Numbered from the stretch's first letter, positions 17,609-26,761 are shown. The stretch: DNA of 64,000 bases from Pseudanabaena sp. Salubria-1 (GCA_023336205.1 JALQCR010000009.1:124001-188000); one strand, 5' to 3'. Notes: generated by a model not told the origin, from the sequence alone. Translations and numbers: made by a program.

Positions 17609-18866
17609 CTGAGATCTTGCACCATTCCTGAAAGAGTTAAGTAGGAATGGGTTTGAGAATAATTTCAAACCCATGACGAGCAGCAATATCGGCACTAATT
17701 TGGAGATACCTAAGAAGTTTCAACCAAAGGACAGAAGGAAATAAAACGGAAAGTGTCAAATCACAGGTAGCTTTCCAGTCCAAGACAGGAGGACTCGACC
17801 ATTGATCAATCCAATGGGCCAAAAGATAAGCAAGCAGAGAGAGGATAAGCCAACGATAAACACCAAGTTTTGTAGATTGCCCAAAACAATGCAAACCAAA
17901 GCGATGTTTGATGGTTTTGAAGAATCCCTCAATCGCCCAACGCTTACGACCTAACATCACCAGATAAGCACCAGAATAAGGATGAGAAGAGACAACAAAG
18001 CGTAACTCCCGTTTACTATCAGCTCTTTTGAGCCAAAACCAAGAGATCGTCAAAGGCTGAGTTAGCCCTTCTAGCAAAATTTGTTGTCCACGTTTGCCAT
18101 GACGATAAAGTTGTTTGACTGTACGGCCATCTTGAAGTTTACGATTGTTGCGTACACCGACAACGATGCGCCAAGTCTTGGCGCGGACAGTATTGAAAAA
18201 CTTCACCGTACTAAACTCAGTATCAGCAAGGACAATCACAGTCTTGCCTTGGGTTAGTTGCTTGGGTACTGTCCCCAATAACTTACAAGCTAAGTCAGAG
18301 GGACTGGGGTATCCTTTGCCGCGCCATACTCTAAAACTCCATGGTACGCGCCACTCTCCATAGACCAGATACAGTACAACCAGATGTAGTCCTCGCTTTC
18401 CGTTTAGTATTCTCACCCATGGGTCTGGTTCGTTTTGGGTGGGATTGCTCAAATGTAAAAACTTGCCGCTTTTTTCTAGGGTAGTCAAGTCTATCAGTAT
18501 CTTTAATGGCACTTGTTTCGATGGGCGATGCTTGGCGATTTGTCCCAAAATAGCCTGCCGTGTTGACCGAATTACTGCTCTCGTTGACCAGTTATAGTGA
18601 TTGAGAAATCGGCTGAGTGCACTCGCTGATTTTATCTGTGTATGTTCTGGATAAGGATGCCTTTGTGCTTCGAGAAATAGTCCTAGTATTGCATTGAGAC
18701 TTGCTGTTTGATACACACTTGGCATCAAACACAGAAGACTATACACTAGCCCTTGGGCGTGCTTAACGATGCTTTCCATGCTCGTTATTTAATTTACTAC
18801 TACGCCCTTTTTTTCACATTTCTGCTCTTTCTGCAACCCCTTTTCTTGAATGGTGCAAGATCTCAG
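17609..18866 (-). mobile_element. IS4-like insertion sequence with TTAA target (1258 bp)
   Basis: Terminal inverted repeats CTGAGATCTTGCACCATTC (17609-17627, complement 18848-18866) flanked by the 4-bp direct repeat TTAA (17605-17608 and 18867-18870). A TTAA duplication also fits the YTAR rule described for IS701 relatives. Contains one intact transposase gene. Confidence 0.9.
17637..18779 (-). CDS. IS4/IS701-like DDE transposase
   Basis: 380 residues, intact. The catalytic core is visible as ILIDLTTLEKSGKF (first Asp), VIVLADTEFSTVKFF (second Asp) and GRKRWAIEGFFKTIKHRFG (Glu within a YREK-like region). An N-terminal all-helical part (1-110) is followed by the beta-rich insertion seen in IS4-type enzymes. 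The subgroup is uncertain because the target duplication points to IS701 and the motif spacing to IS4. Confidence 0.88.
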   Translation of the reverse strand: MESIVKHAQGLVYSLLCLMPSVYQTASLNAILGLFLEAQRHPYPEHTQIKSASALSRFLNHYNWSTRAVIRSTRQAILGQIAKHRPSKQVPLKILIDLTTLEKSGKFLHLSNPTQNEPDPWVRILNGKRGLHLVVLYLVYGEWRVPWSFRVWRGKGYPSPSDLACKLLGTVPKQLTQGKTVIVLADTEFSTVKFFNTVRAKTWRIVVGVRNNRKLQDGRTVKQLYRHGKRGQQILLEGLTQPLTISWFWLKRADSKRELRFVVSSHPYSGAYLVMLGRKRWAIEGFFKTIKHRFGLHCFGQSTKLGVYRWLILSLLAYLLAHWIDQWSSPPVLDWKATCDLTLSVLFPSVLWLKLLRYLQISADIAARHGFEIILKPIPT

Positions 18867-19450
18867 TTAAACAAAATTCCTGAGCAAGCAAAGATGTTGT
18901 AGGCTTCTCGATAATTAGCTACCTCCCAAAATGCAGCAGCCTTAGCCACCGCATAGGGACTACGAGGACGAAAAGGAGTCAATTCATGGGCGGCTTTATC
19001 TCCTATCTCACCAAAGCATTCACTAGAGCCAGCATTATAAAAGCGAATAGGAGCCTTAGTAAAACGAATTGCTTCTAATAGGTTTAAAGTGCCTGTTGCA
19101 ATGCTTTCTAAGGTTTCTACGGGTTGAGCAAAGGATAACCCCACGGAAGTTTGCCCCGCCAAGTTATAAATTTCATCGGGTTCCACTTTCATTAAGACTT
19201 GTAAAACGCTCCGAAAGTCGTTTAGAGACATGGACTCTAATTGCACTTTATGTCTAATTCCTAGCCTTTCTAAATTCTTAAAGGATGAAACTTCAGCGTC
19301 CCTAGAAGTGCCGTATACAATATGACCTTTTTGCAATAATAATGAAGCTAGATAAGCTCCATCCTGCCCAGATATACCGCAAATCAATGATTTTTTCATG
19401 GTGCTATCAATCTAAAAGTTTCGCAACTTAACCGAAAATCAGGTTTTTTT

Positions 19451-20275
19451 ATGACTTCTAAAGTAACTGTTATCCGCTCACAAAATAAATCTTTAGGGGA
19501 AGGAATTCAGGAGTTTTGGGAATATCGTGAATTACTATACATGCTGATGCTGCGGCGGATCACGGTACGCTATAAACAAACGGTGATTGGGATTGCGTGG
19601 GTTCTCATTCAGCCCCTAGTGTCGATGACTATTTTTAGCATCATTTTTGGCAATTTGGTCAAAATACCATCCGATGGAGTCCCCTATCCTATTTTTGTTT
19701 ACTCGGCATTAGTTTTATGGGGATTATTTTCCGAAGGCGTGACCCGTTCGGGTTCCAGTTTGCTCACAGAAGCTCAGCTAATTACAAAGGTTTATTTCCC
19801 TCGATTGATCATTCCTTTAGCGGCTGTTGGTTCCGCATGGATTGATTTTGTTGTTTCTTTATTTTTGTTGTTACCCCTTGCCTTTATTTATGGAATGCGT
19901 CCAAATTGGGGGTTATTGCTAATTCCACCAGTGATGATTGTGACAATGGTATTAGCAACGGGGATCGGTATGATCTTAGCTTCGCTCAATGTGCGTTATC
20001 GCGACTTTCAGTATATTATTCCGTTTTTAATTCAGGTCTGGCTCTATGCTTCGCCAGTGGTTTATTCTGTGCAGATCGTGCCTAAGCGTTTTTTGTTTTG
20101 GTATTACCTCAACCCCATGGCAGGTTTTTTAGATGTATTTCGATTTGCGGTGACAGGACAAACAACATTTAGCTGGCTGGGATTTGGCTGGTCGGTGGGC
20201 TGCGCGATCGCTGTTTTTAGTCTCGGAACTTGGATATTTCGCTCAGTGGAAGAAGGTTTTGCGGATTATATTTAG
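19451..20275 (+). CDS. wzm: Polysaccharide ABC transporter permease (Wzm-like)
   Basis: 274 residues with six membrane helices and the ABC-2 polysaccharide-export pattern (EFWEYRELLYMLMLRRITVRYKQT, IGIAWVLIQPLVSM, LNVRYRDFQYIIPFLIQVWLYASPV). Together with the ATPase at 21594 it should export a lipid-linked O-antigen or similar glycan across the inner membrane. It is divergent from gmd with only 51 bp between the starts. Two small genes (Uma2, DUF29) are inserted between permease and ATPase, an unusual break in a pair that is normally adjacent. Confidence 0.9.
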   Translation: MTSKVTVIRSQNKSLGEGIQEFWEYRELLYMLMLRRITVRYKQTVIGIAWVLIQPLVSMTIFSIIFGNLVKIPSDGVPYPIFVYSALVLWGLFSEGVTRSGSSLLTEAQLITKVYFPRLIIPLAAVGSAWIDFVVSLFLLLPLAFIYGMRPNWGLLLIPPVMIVTMVLATGIGMILASLNVRYRDFQYIIPFLIQVWLYASPVVYSVQIVPKRFLFWYYLNPMAGFLDVFRFAVTGQTTFSWLGFGWSVGCAIAVFSLGTWIFRSVEEGFADYI

Positions 20276-20296
20276 GACTAAGTAGATAGTCAAAAT

Positions 20297-20353
20297 AAAA
20301 ACAAAACAAGCTAATTCGCCCGCAAAGCGGGCGAATTAGCTTGTTTTGTTTTT
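20297..20353. terminator. Long perfect hairpin after wzm
   Basis: 27-bp perfectly complementary arms around an AAA loop, core CGCCCGCAAAGCGGGCG, with A and T runs at the ends. Located 22 bp after the wzm stop, probably separating wzm from the following gene. Confidence 0.8.
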
Positions 20354-20422
20354 GTCTTACTAAGCCGATGCTTAGGGGCAGTATGTTAAATTAGCTTTGT
20401 CGGGCTTGTAGGATTTCTAGCG

Positions 20423-21109
20423 ATGACGACTTTACCCATACGCACAGACAAAAAAATTATCTACCCTGATAGTGATGGACAACCAATGGCGGATAATACG
20501 CAACAATTTCGCTGGATTGTACTGATCAAGGAGAATTTGGAATTAATTTTTGCTGACGCTGCTGATGTATTTGTGGCGGGTGATCTGTTGTGGTATCCCG
20601 TGGAGGGACATCCAGAGATTCGGGTGGCTCCTGATGTGCTGGTTGCGTTTGGTCGAGCTAAGGGCGATCGCGGTTCTTATCAGCAGTGGCGAGAGAACAA
20701 TATTGCACCCCAAGTCGTATTTGAAATTCTTTCTCCTGGCAATCGATTAAAGGAAATGACTAAAAAGTTGCAGTTCTATGATCGCTATGGGGTCGAAGAA
20801 TATTACATTTATGATCCTGAAACCAATGAATTGAATGGATTGTACAAAAAAGACAATCGACTGAATGTAATCGAAGATATCGAAGATTGGGTTAGTCCGC
20901 GCTTGCAGATTCGATTTAAAGTTTCTGAAGATAGTCTGGACATCTATCGTCCTGATGGTCAAAAATTTCTGACAACTCTTGAATTAAACAAATATGCTGA
21001 ACAAGAGAGCCAACGTGCCGACCAAGAAAGCCAACGTGCTGACCAAGAATATGAGAGAGCCGAACGTTTGCTAGCACAACTAAGGGCTATGGGTGTTCAA
21101 CCTGCTTAG
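20423..21109 (+). CDS. Uma2-family (DUF820) protein
   Basis: 228 residues. Nuclease-like core: RVAPDVLVAFGR (Asp), APQVVFEILSPGNRLKEM (Glu), YDRYGVEEYYIYDPE. The C-terminus carries short repeats (ESQRADQ twice, then EYERAERLL) ending AQLRAMGVQPA, as in many cyanobacterial Uma2 proteins. It lies between wzm and wzt without an obvious functional link. Confidence 0.88.
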   Translation: MTTLPIRTDKKIIYPDSDGQPMADNTQQFRWIVLIKENLELIFADAADVFVAGDLLWYPVEGHPEIRVAPDVLVAFGRAKGDRGSYQQWRENNIAPQVVFEILSPGNRLKEMTKKLQFYDRYGVEEYYIYDPETNELNGLYKKDNRLNVIEDIEDWVSPRLQIRFKVSEDSLDIYRPDGQKFLTTLELNKYAEQESQRADQESQRADQEYERAERLLAQLRAMGVQPA

Positions 21110-21151
21110 TTTGTTTTTATTAACGTTAAGATCAATTTTTTGGTTGTAACT

Positions 21152-21577
21152 ATGACAACTCTATACGAGCAAGATTATGGACTCTGGGCTGAACAGATGG
21201 CAGATCTGATCGCGGCGGGTCGGTTTAATGAGCTAGATATTGAAAATTTGGTGGAGGAAGTACGCGATTTGTCTAAACGGGAGCGCGATCGCCTGTTGAG
21301 TAGTCTGCGGTTGATTGTGCATCATTTGCTGAAGTGGGACTATCAGCCACAACGCAGGTCAAGGAGTTGGCAAGTAACAATTCAACGAGAAAGGCTGAAT
21401 ATTAAAGAATATTTGCGAGATAGTCCTAGCCTCAAGCGTTATCTAACTGATGAATATTTACATCAGGTTTACAAAACTGGTCGATTGGATGCGATCGCAG
21501 AAACAGACTTGGATATGCCTATTGATTGTGCCTATACTATTAGGGATGTATTGGAATGCGATGTTAATTTAACTTAG
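21152..21577 (+). CDS. DUF29-family protein
   Basis: 141 residues from the ATG at 21152. DUF29 features are plain: TLYEQDYGLWAEQMADLIAAGRF, then IENLVEEVRDLSKRERDRL and LLKWDYQPQRRSRSW. The domain is mostly helical and very common in cyanobacteria; function unknown. It is 16 bp upstream of wzt, probably co-transcribed with it. Confidence 0.9.
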   Translation: MTTLYEQDYGLWAEQMADLIAAGRFNELDIENLVEEVRDLSKRERDRLLSSLRLIVHHLLKWDYQPQRRSRSWQVTIQRERLNIKEYLRDSPSLKRYLTDEYLHQVYKTGRLDAIAETDLDMPIDCAYTIRDVLECDVNLT

Positions 21578-21593
21578 TTGTTATTGAGAAAAT

Positions 21594-22871
21594 ATGACGC
21601 AACCAGTAATTCAGGTTAAAGATTTAAGTAAGTGTTATCAGATTCGGTCAACTACGCAGAAGCCGTACCATAGCTTGCGGGAAGATTTGGTTGATGGGTT
21701 TAAGGGGTTGTTGCGTGGGCAATGGGGGCGATCGCAGTCTGAGGATTTTTGGGCTTTGAAGGAAGTCAGCTTTGATGTAAATCAGGGCGAGGTGGTGGGG
21801 ATTATTGGGCGCAATGGTGCGGGGAAAAGTACTTTATTAAAAATTTTGTCGCGGATTGTGCGCCCTACTTCGGGTGAGGTGGTTATACGGGGGCGTGTGG
21901 GTTCGTTGTTGGAGGTGGGGACTGGTTTTCATCCTGAGTTGACTGGGCGAGAAAATATTTTTATGAATGGTGCGGTTTTGGGGATGAAGCGATCAGAAAT
22001 TGTGCGTAAGTTTGATGAGATTGTGGCGTTTGCGGAAGTTGAGAAGTTTTTGGATACGCCTGTTAAGTTTTATTCTTCAGGAATGTATGTGAGGTTGGCG
22101 TTTGCGGTGGCGGCGCATTTGGAGCCTGAGATTTTGATTGTGGATGAGGTGTTGGCGGTGGGGGATGCACAGTTTCAGAAGAAGTGTTTGGGAAAGATGG
22201 GGGACATAGCAGAAAAAGAGGGGAGAACAGTTTTATTTGTTAGCCACAATATGTCAGCAGTTGCGAATCTGTGTGAGAACGTAATCTGGTTAAATGAAGG
22301 GAAAGTTGATTCAATCGGGTTTTCTAGCAAACAAATAGCTAAATATGCTGCGGCTGTATCATCTTTTTTATCTGTAGGACTCACACAAGTTAGTCAAAAT
22401 GCTTTAGCTATAGTAAAAAATATCAGACTATTGAATTCTAATCACCAAGAGTGTGAATTTTTTGATTTGTTTGAGAAATTCATTATAGAGATGGATATCT
22501 TACAACAAGAATTACAAAGACCACTTCGTATTGTCATAAGAATCAGATCCCAATTAGACAACTCTGTCATACTTGCTACTACGGACTGGGATATGGGACA
22601 TCCAATTGGTTGTTTAGAAAACTGTCAATATACTGTTCAATGTACTATACCCAAGAATTTACTTAATAGTGGAACATACCTATTATCTGTTGGTATTGAT
22701 GAACCAAATGGTTGTGTTCACTTTAGATTAGATGATATCAAACAAATTGTAATAATCAATAAATCTTCTTTAGGTGAGGGAATATATGGAGATAGAGATG
22801 GAGTAATCTCTCCTTATAGAGAATGGCAGTTGATTAAGACTAGACCAATTGATACGACTGTTATGTATTAA
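21594..22871 (+). CDS. wzt: Polysaccharide ABC transporter ATPase with C-terminal substrate-recognition domain (Wzt-like)
   Basis: 425 residues. The ATPase domain (about 1-245) has Walker A GRNGAGKST, the YSSGM signature typical of Wzt/TagH, Walker B ILIVDEVLAVGD and the SHNM switch His. Residues from about 270 form a beta-rich Wzt-type C-terminal domain, which in studied systems binds the modified end of the O-antigen and gates export. Base composition changes from G-rich to strongly AT-rich near 22230-22270, just where the ATPase domain ends, and the following genes share the AT-rich style. This suggests the specificity domain and downstream genes were exchanged together. Confidence 0.92.
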   Translation: MTQPVIQVKDLSKCYQIRSTTQKPYHSLREDLVDGFKGLLRGQWGRSQSEDFWALKEVSFDVNQGEVVGIIGRNGAGKSTLLKILSRIVRPTSGEVVIRGRVGSLLEVGTGFHPELTGRENIFMNGAVLGMKRSEIVRKFDEIVAFAEVEKFLDTPVKFYSSGMYVRLAFAVAAHLEPEILIVDEVLAVGDAQFQKKCLGKMGDIAEKEGRTVLFVSHNMSAVANLCENVIWLNEGKVDSIGFSSKQIAKYAAAVSSFLSVGLTQVSQNALAIVKNIRLLNSNHQECEFFDLFEKFIIEMDILQQELQRPLRIVIRIRSQLDNSVILATTDWDMGHPIGCLENCQYTVQCTIPKNLLNSGTYLLSVGIDEPNGCVHFRLDDIKQIVIINKSSLGEGIYGDRDGVISPYREWQLIKTRPIDTTVMY

Positions 22872-22892
22872 AAATGAAATAAACTTAAAATT

Positions 22893-23723
22893 ATGAAAGA
22901 TCATTCTTCAGGTGTTTGTAAACTTTGTAATCAGAAAACTAATTATCTGTTTTCATTAGACATATGTAAGTCTATTAAAGCAAATTATTATGAGTGTGAG
23001 GCATGTAAAACACTTCAGTCAAATCATTTAGATTCAATGTCCGCAAAAGAATTAGAAGACTTTTATCAATCTGCAATCAGCCTAAATTTAGACACTGGAG
23101 AATCTTGGAGACAATACTGTCTAGTAAGTCGCATAAAAAGTTTAGTAAAATCAAAAGTGATTCGCAGCTCAGGAAAGAGGTTTAAGGTTTTAGACTTTGG
23201 CTCTGGTTCAGGGTTTGCTGCAAGTTGTCTAAAATTTAAATTAGACTGGGATACCTATACTTATGAGCCTTATGTAGAAACTAGTTTTTCTTCAACTAAA
23301 AACTTTAAAAGCATAGATGAAGTAATTAAAAATCAACCGTATGACTTAATTATAGCAAGTGAGGTATTTGAGCATTTAAGTAATCCCCTAATAACTCTTA
23401 ATATTATTCGAGATATTTTAAATAAAGATTTATCATATGTTTTTGTTACTACAGGCTTATATAGACCTGATGAAACTGATAATAGTTGGAGTTATTTAGC
23501 TCCAATGAGTGGTCAACACGTCATCTTTTATTCAGCTCAATCCATGAAAAAAGTAGAACAAATTTTAGAGGCATCTAGTGTTTATCAAGTAGGGACAGAC
23601 TATGAATGGCTTTTTATTAAGAAATCAGAAAAGCCTACCAATCTATTCAATATTTACATTAAAATATGTCTAATCATCCTAAGGATTTTGGTAGACATTG
23701 ATGTTTTACCTAAAATAGAATAG
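22893..23723 (+). CDS. SAM-dependent methyltransferase with N-terminal zinc-ribbon motif
   Basis: 276 residues. Cys pairs C9/C12 and C35/C38 form a probable zinc-binding motif, followed by a class I methyltransferase domain with VLDFGSGSGFAA as motif I near 100-112 and IIASEVFEHLSNP further on. The layout resembles sugar methyltransferases of polysaccharide clusters. It lies directly after wzt in an AT-rich block; a terminal methyl group could be the signal read by the Wzt C-terminal domain (inference). Confidence 0.8.
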   Translation: MKDHSSGVCKLCNQKTNYLFSLDICKSIKANYYECEACKTLQSNHLDSMSAKELEDFYQSAISLNLDTGESWRQYCLVSRIKSLVKSKVIRSSGKRFKVLDFGSGSGFAASCLKFKLDWDTYTYEPYVETSFSSTKNFKSIDEVIKNQPYDLIIASEVFEHLSNPLITLNIIRDILNKDLSYVFVTTGLYRPDETDNSWSYLAPMSGQHVIFYSAQSMKKVEQILEASSVYQVGTDYEWLFIKKSEKPTNLFNIYIKICLIILRILVDIDVLPKIE

Positions 23724-23882
23724 ATAGGCTTACAAAAGATCTAGTAATTTTAAAATTTTTCTTTTATAATTACATATGATAAAAAGATTGTAAAATCCAA
23801 CAATTTGACAATTCATATATTCATTTTGGAGATATATTAATTTGTAAATCACTATAAATCTAAGCCAAGAAAATATATTCTT

Positions 23883-25154
23883 ATGAAAATACTTTTTTAT
23901 TGTCCTCAAATAAGTTTGGGTGGTGGTATTCGTCTTTTTTCTCAGTTAATACCAGCTATTGCTCAGAACTCGAATGTTCAAAATGTAGGTATTCTGACGC
24001 ATGACACCTCAATTACTAAATCTTTATTTGATACATCAGTAATTAACTTGCCAATTGAAATAATTTATATTCCTACTCCTCTTTGGTTGAATTGGCTTCT
24101 TAAAGATCAAAAACTATGGGGGATTTTTGGGACACGCTTACTTACACAAAAGTTGAGTAAACTTTTACTAGGTGATCGATCTAATTGGATTCCCAATTGG
24201 CAAATTAAGCAACTTAAAAACATAGAGAAAAATTATGACTTAGTGTATTATTTTTGGCCACATTTACAGGGTTTCCCATATATAAACAAGCCTATAGTTA
24301 GTACTTTTCAAGATACTATAATGATTGATTTTCCAGAAATTATGGGAGGTATAGTAACTAGTCAAGAATGGATGCGATCAAAAGATTGGGTCGAAAAATC
24401 TTGGATTATTGTTTCATCTGAAAACACAAAAAACAGATTAATTAATCACTTTGGAAAGTCAGTTCGTTTGATTTCTAAGATCCCTCATGCTACTTTGCCG
24501 TGGAAAATGAATCCAACAAGTTCTTCCAAAAGCACCATATTACAAGAAATACCTAAGGATTACATACTATATCCTGCAAATATAAATACTCACAAAAATC
24601 ACTACAACTTGCTGATTGCATTGTCACGTTTGCAAAACAAAGAAAAAATGTCATTAGTACTTACTGGCAGTGGAACTGAATTTTTAAAACAAACTAGCCC
24701 TAATTGGTCAGATGCATGGAATCATCAGTCAGCAAGACTTATGGGGCTGATAGATCGACTAGGACTAAAACACAGCATAGATTTTCATGCTTTAGGATAT
24801 GTAACTGATCAAGATGCACTCACTTTATTGCAGAATGCAAAGGCTCTAATTATGCCTAGTCTGGCTGAAGGTGGGGGAAGCTATCCAGTAGAAGAAGCAT
24901 TAACTTTTGGTATACCCGTAATTTGTTCTGATATTCCCGTTATGCGTGAACATTTATCGACATGGCCAACTAAGGTTGTTTTGATTGACCCATATTCACC
25001 AAATTCTATACTGACAGGCATTAATGAGATGTGTGATAATTACGAAATTTATAAGCAGTCTGCTCTAGATAATATGAATACTCCTAGACAGACTTGGAAT
25101 GAAATTGCAGCTAAATATGTCGAAGTTTTTAAGATGGCTATAGACCAATATTAA
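23883..25154 (+). CDS. GT4-family glycosyltransferase
   Basis: 423 residues. The N-terminal motif FYCPQISLGGGIRLFSQLIPA contacts the nucleotide sugar and acceptor. The C-terminal GT-B half contains PANINTHKNHYNLL and the retaining EX7E signature in MPSLAEGGGSYPVEEALTFG. It probably adds one sugar in assembly of the exported glycan; the sugar cannot be read from sequence. The 159-bp AT-rich gap upstream (23724-23882) has no visible gene. Composition is clearly more AT-rich than the genome norm, as for its neighbours. Confidence 0.88.
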   Translation: MKILFYCPQISLGGGIRLFSQLIPAIAQNSNVQNVGILTHDTSITKSLFDTSVINLPIEIIYIPTPLWLNWLLKDQKLWGIFGTRLLTQKLSKLLLGDRSNWIPNWQIKQLKNIEKNYDLVYYFWPHLQGFPYINKPIVSTFQDTIMIDFPEIMGGIVTSQEWMRSKDWVEKSWIIVSSENTKNRLINHFGKSVRLISKIPHATLPWKMNPTSSSKSTILQEIPKDYILYPANINTHKNHYNLLIALSRLQNKEKMSLVLTGSGTEFLKQTSPNWSDAWNHQSARLMGLIDRLGLKHSIDFHALGYVTDQDALTLLQNAKALIMPSLAEGGGSYPVEEALTFGIPVICSDIPVMREHLSTWPTKVVLIDPYSPNSILTGINEMCDNYEIYKQSALDNMNTPRQTWNEIAAKYVEVFKMAIDQY

Positions 25155-25186
25155 GTTAGATTCATGAAGTTGAGAGCTAGTTATTT

Positions 25187-26284
25187 ATGATTGACATTCC
25201 TGTTTATCAACCATCGCTGTCTGGCAATGAAAAAAAATACGTTATAGATTGCTTAGATTCAAATTGGATATCATCCAAGGGAAAATATGTTTCTCTCTTT
25301 GAGGAATCTTTTTCTGAATATATAGGTGCAAGATATTCACTTACCGTATGTAATGGAACAATGGCTTTGCACTTAGCTTTAGTTACATTGGGAATCGGTG
25401 TAGGGGATGAAGTTATAGTTCCTACTTTGACCTATATTGCTTCAGTAAACTCTATTGTTTACACAGGTGCTACACCTGTATTCGTAGATTCATTATCTGA
25501 GACATGGCAGATAGATCCTGACGATATTGAAAGACACATCACGAAAAATACTAAGGCTATACTTGCTGTACATCTCTATGGTCATCCATGTGATATGAAT
25601 AGATTACAAGAGATTGTCAAAAAACATAGGATATTTTTGATAGAAGATAGCGCGGAAGCAATCGGCTCTCGTTATAAAAATCAACACGTTGGAACTTTTG
25701 GAGATATTGGAGTTTTCAGCTTTTATGGAAATAAAACAATTACAACAGGCGAAGGAGGAATGCTAGTAACCAACGATCAAACTCTTTACGAACGGGCTTT
25801 GCATTTTAGAGGGCAGGGTTTAGCTAAGTACCGTGAATACTGGCACGATGTAATTGGATATAATTATCGAATGACAAATATTTGTGCTGCGATCGGATTG
25901 GCTCAATTAGAACAGGTAGAAGAAGTTTTACAAAAGAAACGTCAAATTTCAATATGGTATCAAGAGCTTCTTAAAGACACTCCTTTTACAGTCCATTCTG
26001 AAGTTAATGAAGTATATCATTCTTACTGGATGATTTGTATTCTTGTGCCTGAAGCACAGAAACGCGATGGTATTAGAGAACTTTTGCTAAAAGCGGGAAT
26101 TGAGACTAGACCAGTATTTTATCCTATACACATGATGCCTATGTACTCTCACAAATATCAAAAGCATAAAGTAGCTGAAGATATTGGATGGAGAGGTATT
26201 AATCTTCCTAGCTACCCTGCTTTATCGTATGAGCAAGTGAAGTATGTATGCAATTCTCTGAAACATGCATTTGAATTAATATGA
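25187..26284 (+). CDS. DegT/DnrJ/EryC1/StrS aminotransferase, GDP-perosamine synthase-like
   Basis: 365 residues, PLP-dependent. The Schiff-base Lys is K183 in FYGNKTITTGEGG, with IEDSAEAIG at 152-160 upstream. Across its length it resembles GDP-perosamine synthases of the RfbE/PerA type (SGNEKKYVIDCLDSNWISS, TLTYIASVNSIVYTGATPVF, RPVFYPIHMMPMY). Those enzymes aminate GDP-4-keto-6-deoxymannose, the product of Gmd, whose gene in this locus is broken by an IS. The stop overlaps the start of the acetyltransferase gene by 4 bp (ATGA). Substrate is inferred from similarity and gene context. Confidence 0.85.
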   Translation: MIDIPVYQPSLSGNEKKYVIDCLDSNWISSKGKYVSLFEESFSEYIGARYSLTVCNGTMALHLALVTLGIGVGDEVIVPTLTYIASVNSIVYTGATPVFVDSLSETWQIDPDDIERHITKNTKAILAVHLYGHPCDMNRLQEIVKKHRIFLIEDSAEAIGSRYKNQHVGTFGDIGVFSFYGNKTITTGEGGMLVTNDQTLYERALHFRGQGLAKYREYWHDVIGYNYRMTNICAAIGLAQLEQVEEVLQKKRQISIWYQELLKDTPFTVHSEVNEVYHSYWMICILVPEAQKRDGIRELLLKAGIETRPVFYPIHMMPMYSHKYQKHKVAEDIGWRGINLPSYPALSYEQVKYVCNSLKHAFELI

Positions 26285-26754
26285 TGTATGTAAGTTTTAA
26301 AAAATTGGTGCTAAAAGATGCAGAATCTCTATATCAGCTTCTTATAAAAAGCACGGAAGATTATATAAGATATTTTTCGCCATTCACATTTGAAATAGAT
26401 ACAATCAGCAAACTACTTTTAAATGCTGAAAAAGATCAAATATATGGAGTCGAACTTAATGATGGAATATCTACAAGAATCATAGGATTTTATATGCTAC
26501 GGGGATTAGATGAAGGTTATGTTGATCCTATGTATGGAGTTTTTATATCTCAAGAATTCTCTTCTATGGGAATTGCTAAATTAACGCTATCTCATGCTGA
26601 AGTATTTTGTAAAATGAACAATTTTTCTAGGCTATTACTTAAGGTATATGTCAAAAATGAAAAGGCTAAAAATCTTTATTCTTTTCTGGGTTTCAAGACT
26701 AGTATAAAATTATCTAATGATATATTGTTAATGGAGAAAGAATTCACCAATTAA
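26281..26754 (+). CDS. GNAT-family N-acetyltransferase, probable sugar-nucleotide modifier
   Basis: 157 residues with the GNAT pattern: RIIGFYML strand, VFISQEFSSMGIAKLTLSHAE as the acetyl-CoA-binding turn, and VYVKNEKAKNLYSFLGFK at the C-terminus. It is translationally coupled to the perosamine-synthase-like gene, so N-acetylation of the 4-amino sugar is a reasonable inference. It ends 7 bp before an IS1595-type element, so anything that followed may have been removed. Confidence 0.75.
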   Translation: MMYVSFKKLVLKDAESLYQLLIKSTEDYIRYFSPFTFEIDTISKLLLNAEKDQIYGVELNDGISTRIIGFYMLRGLDEGYVDPMYGVFISQEFSSMGIAKLTLSHAEVFCKMNNFSRLLLKVYVKNEKAKNLYSFLGFKTSIKLSNDILLMEKEFTN

Positions 26755-26761
26755 AAGATTC

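Larger units (their letters stand above)
17169..19399 (-). pseudogene. gmd: GDP-mannose 4,6-dehydratase, split by an IS
   Basis: Segments 19399-18867 and 17608-17169 rejoin in frame after removing 17609-18866 and one TTAA, giving 322 codons with the joint SGILFN-HDSPLRPERFVT, a highly conserved Gmd stretch. The N-terminal half has the GISGQDGAYLASLLL Rossmann motif and the YAVAKAAAFW catalytic Tyr/Lys. Gmd makes GDP-4-keto-6-deoxymannose, the precursor of GDP-perosamine, GDP-rhamnose and GDP-fucose. The aminotransferase at 25187 would use this product. As it stands the gene should yield no active enzyme. Confidence 0.95.
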
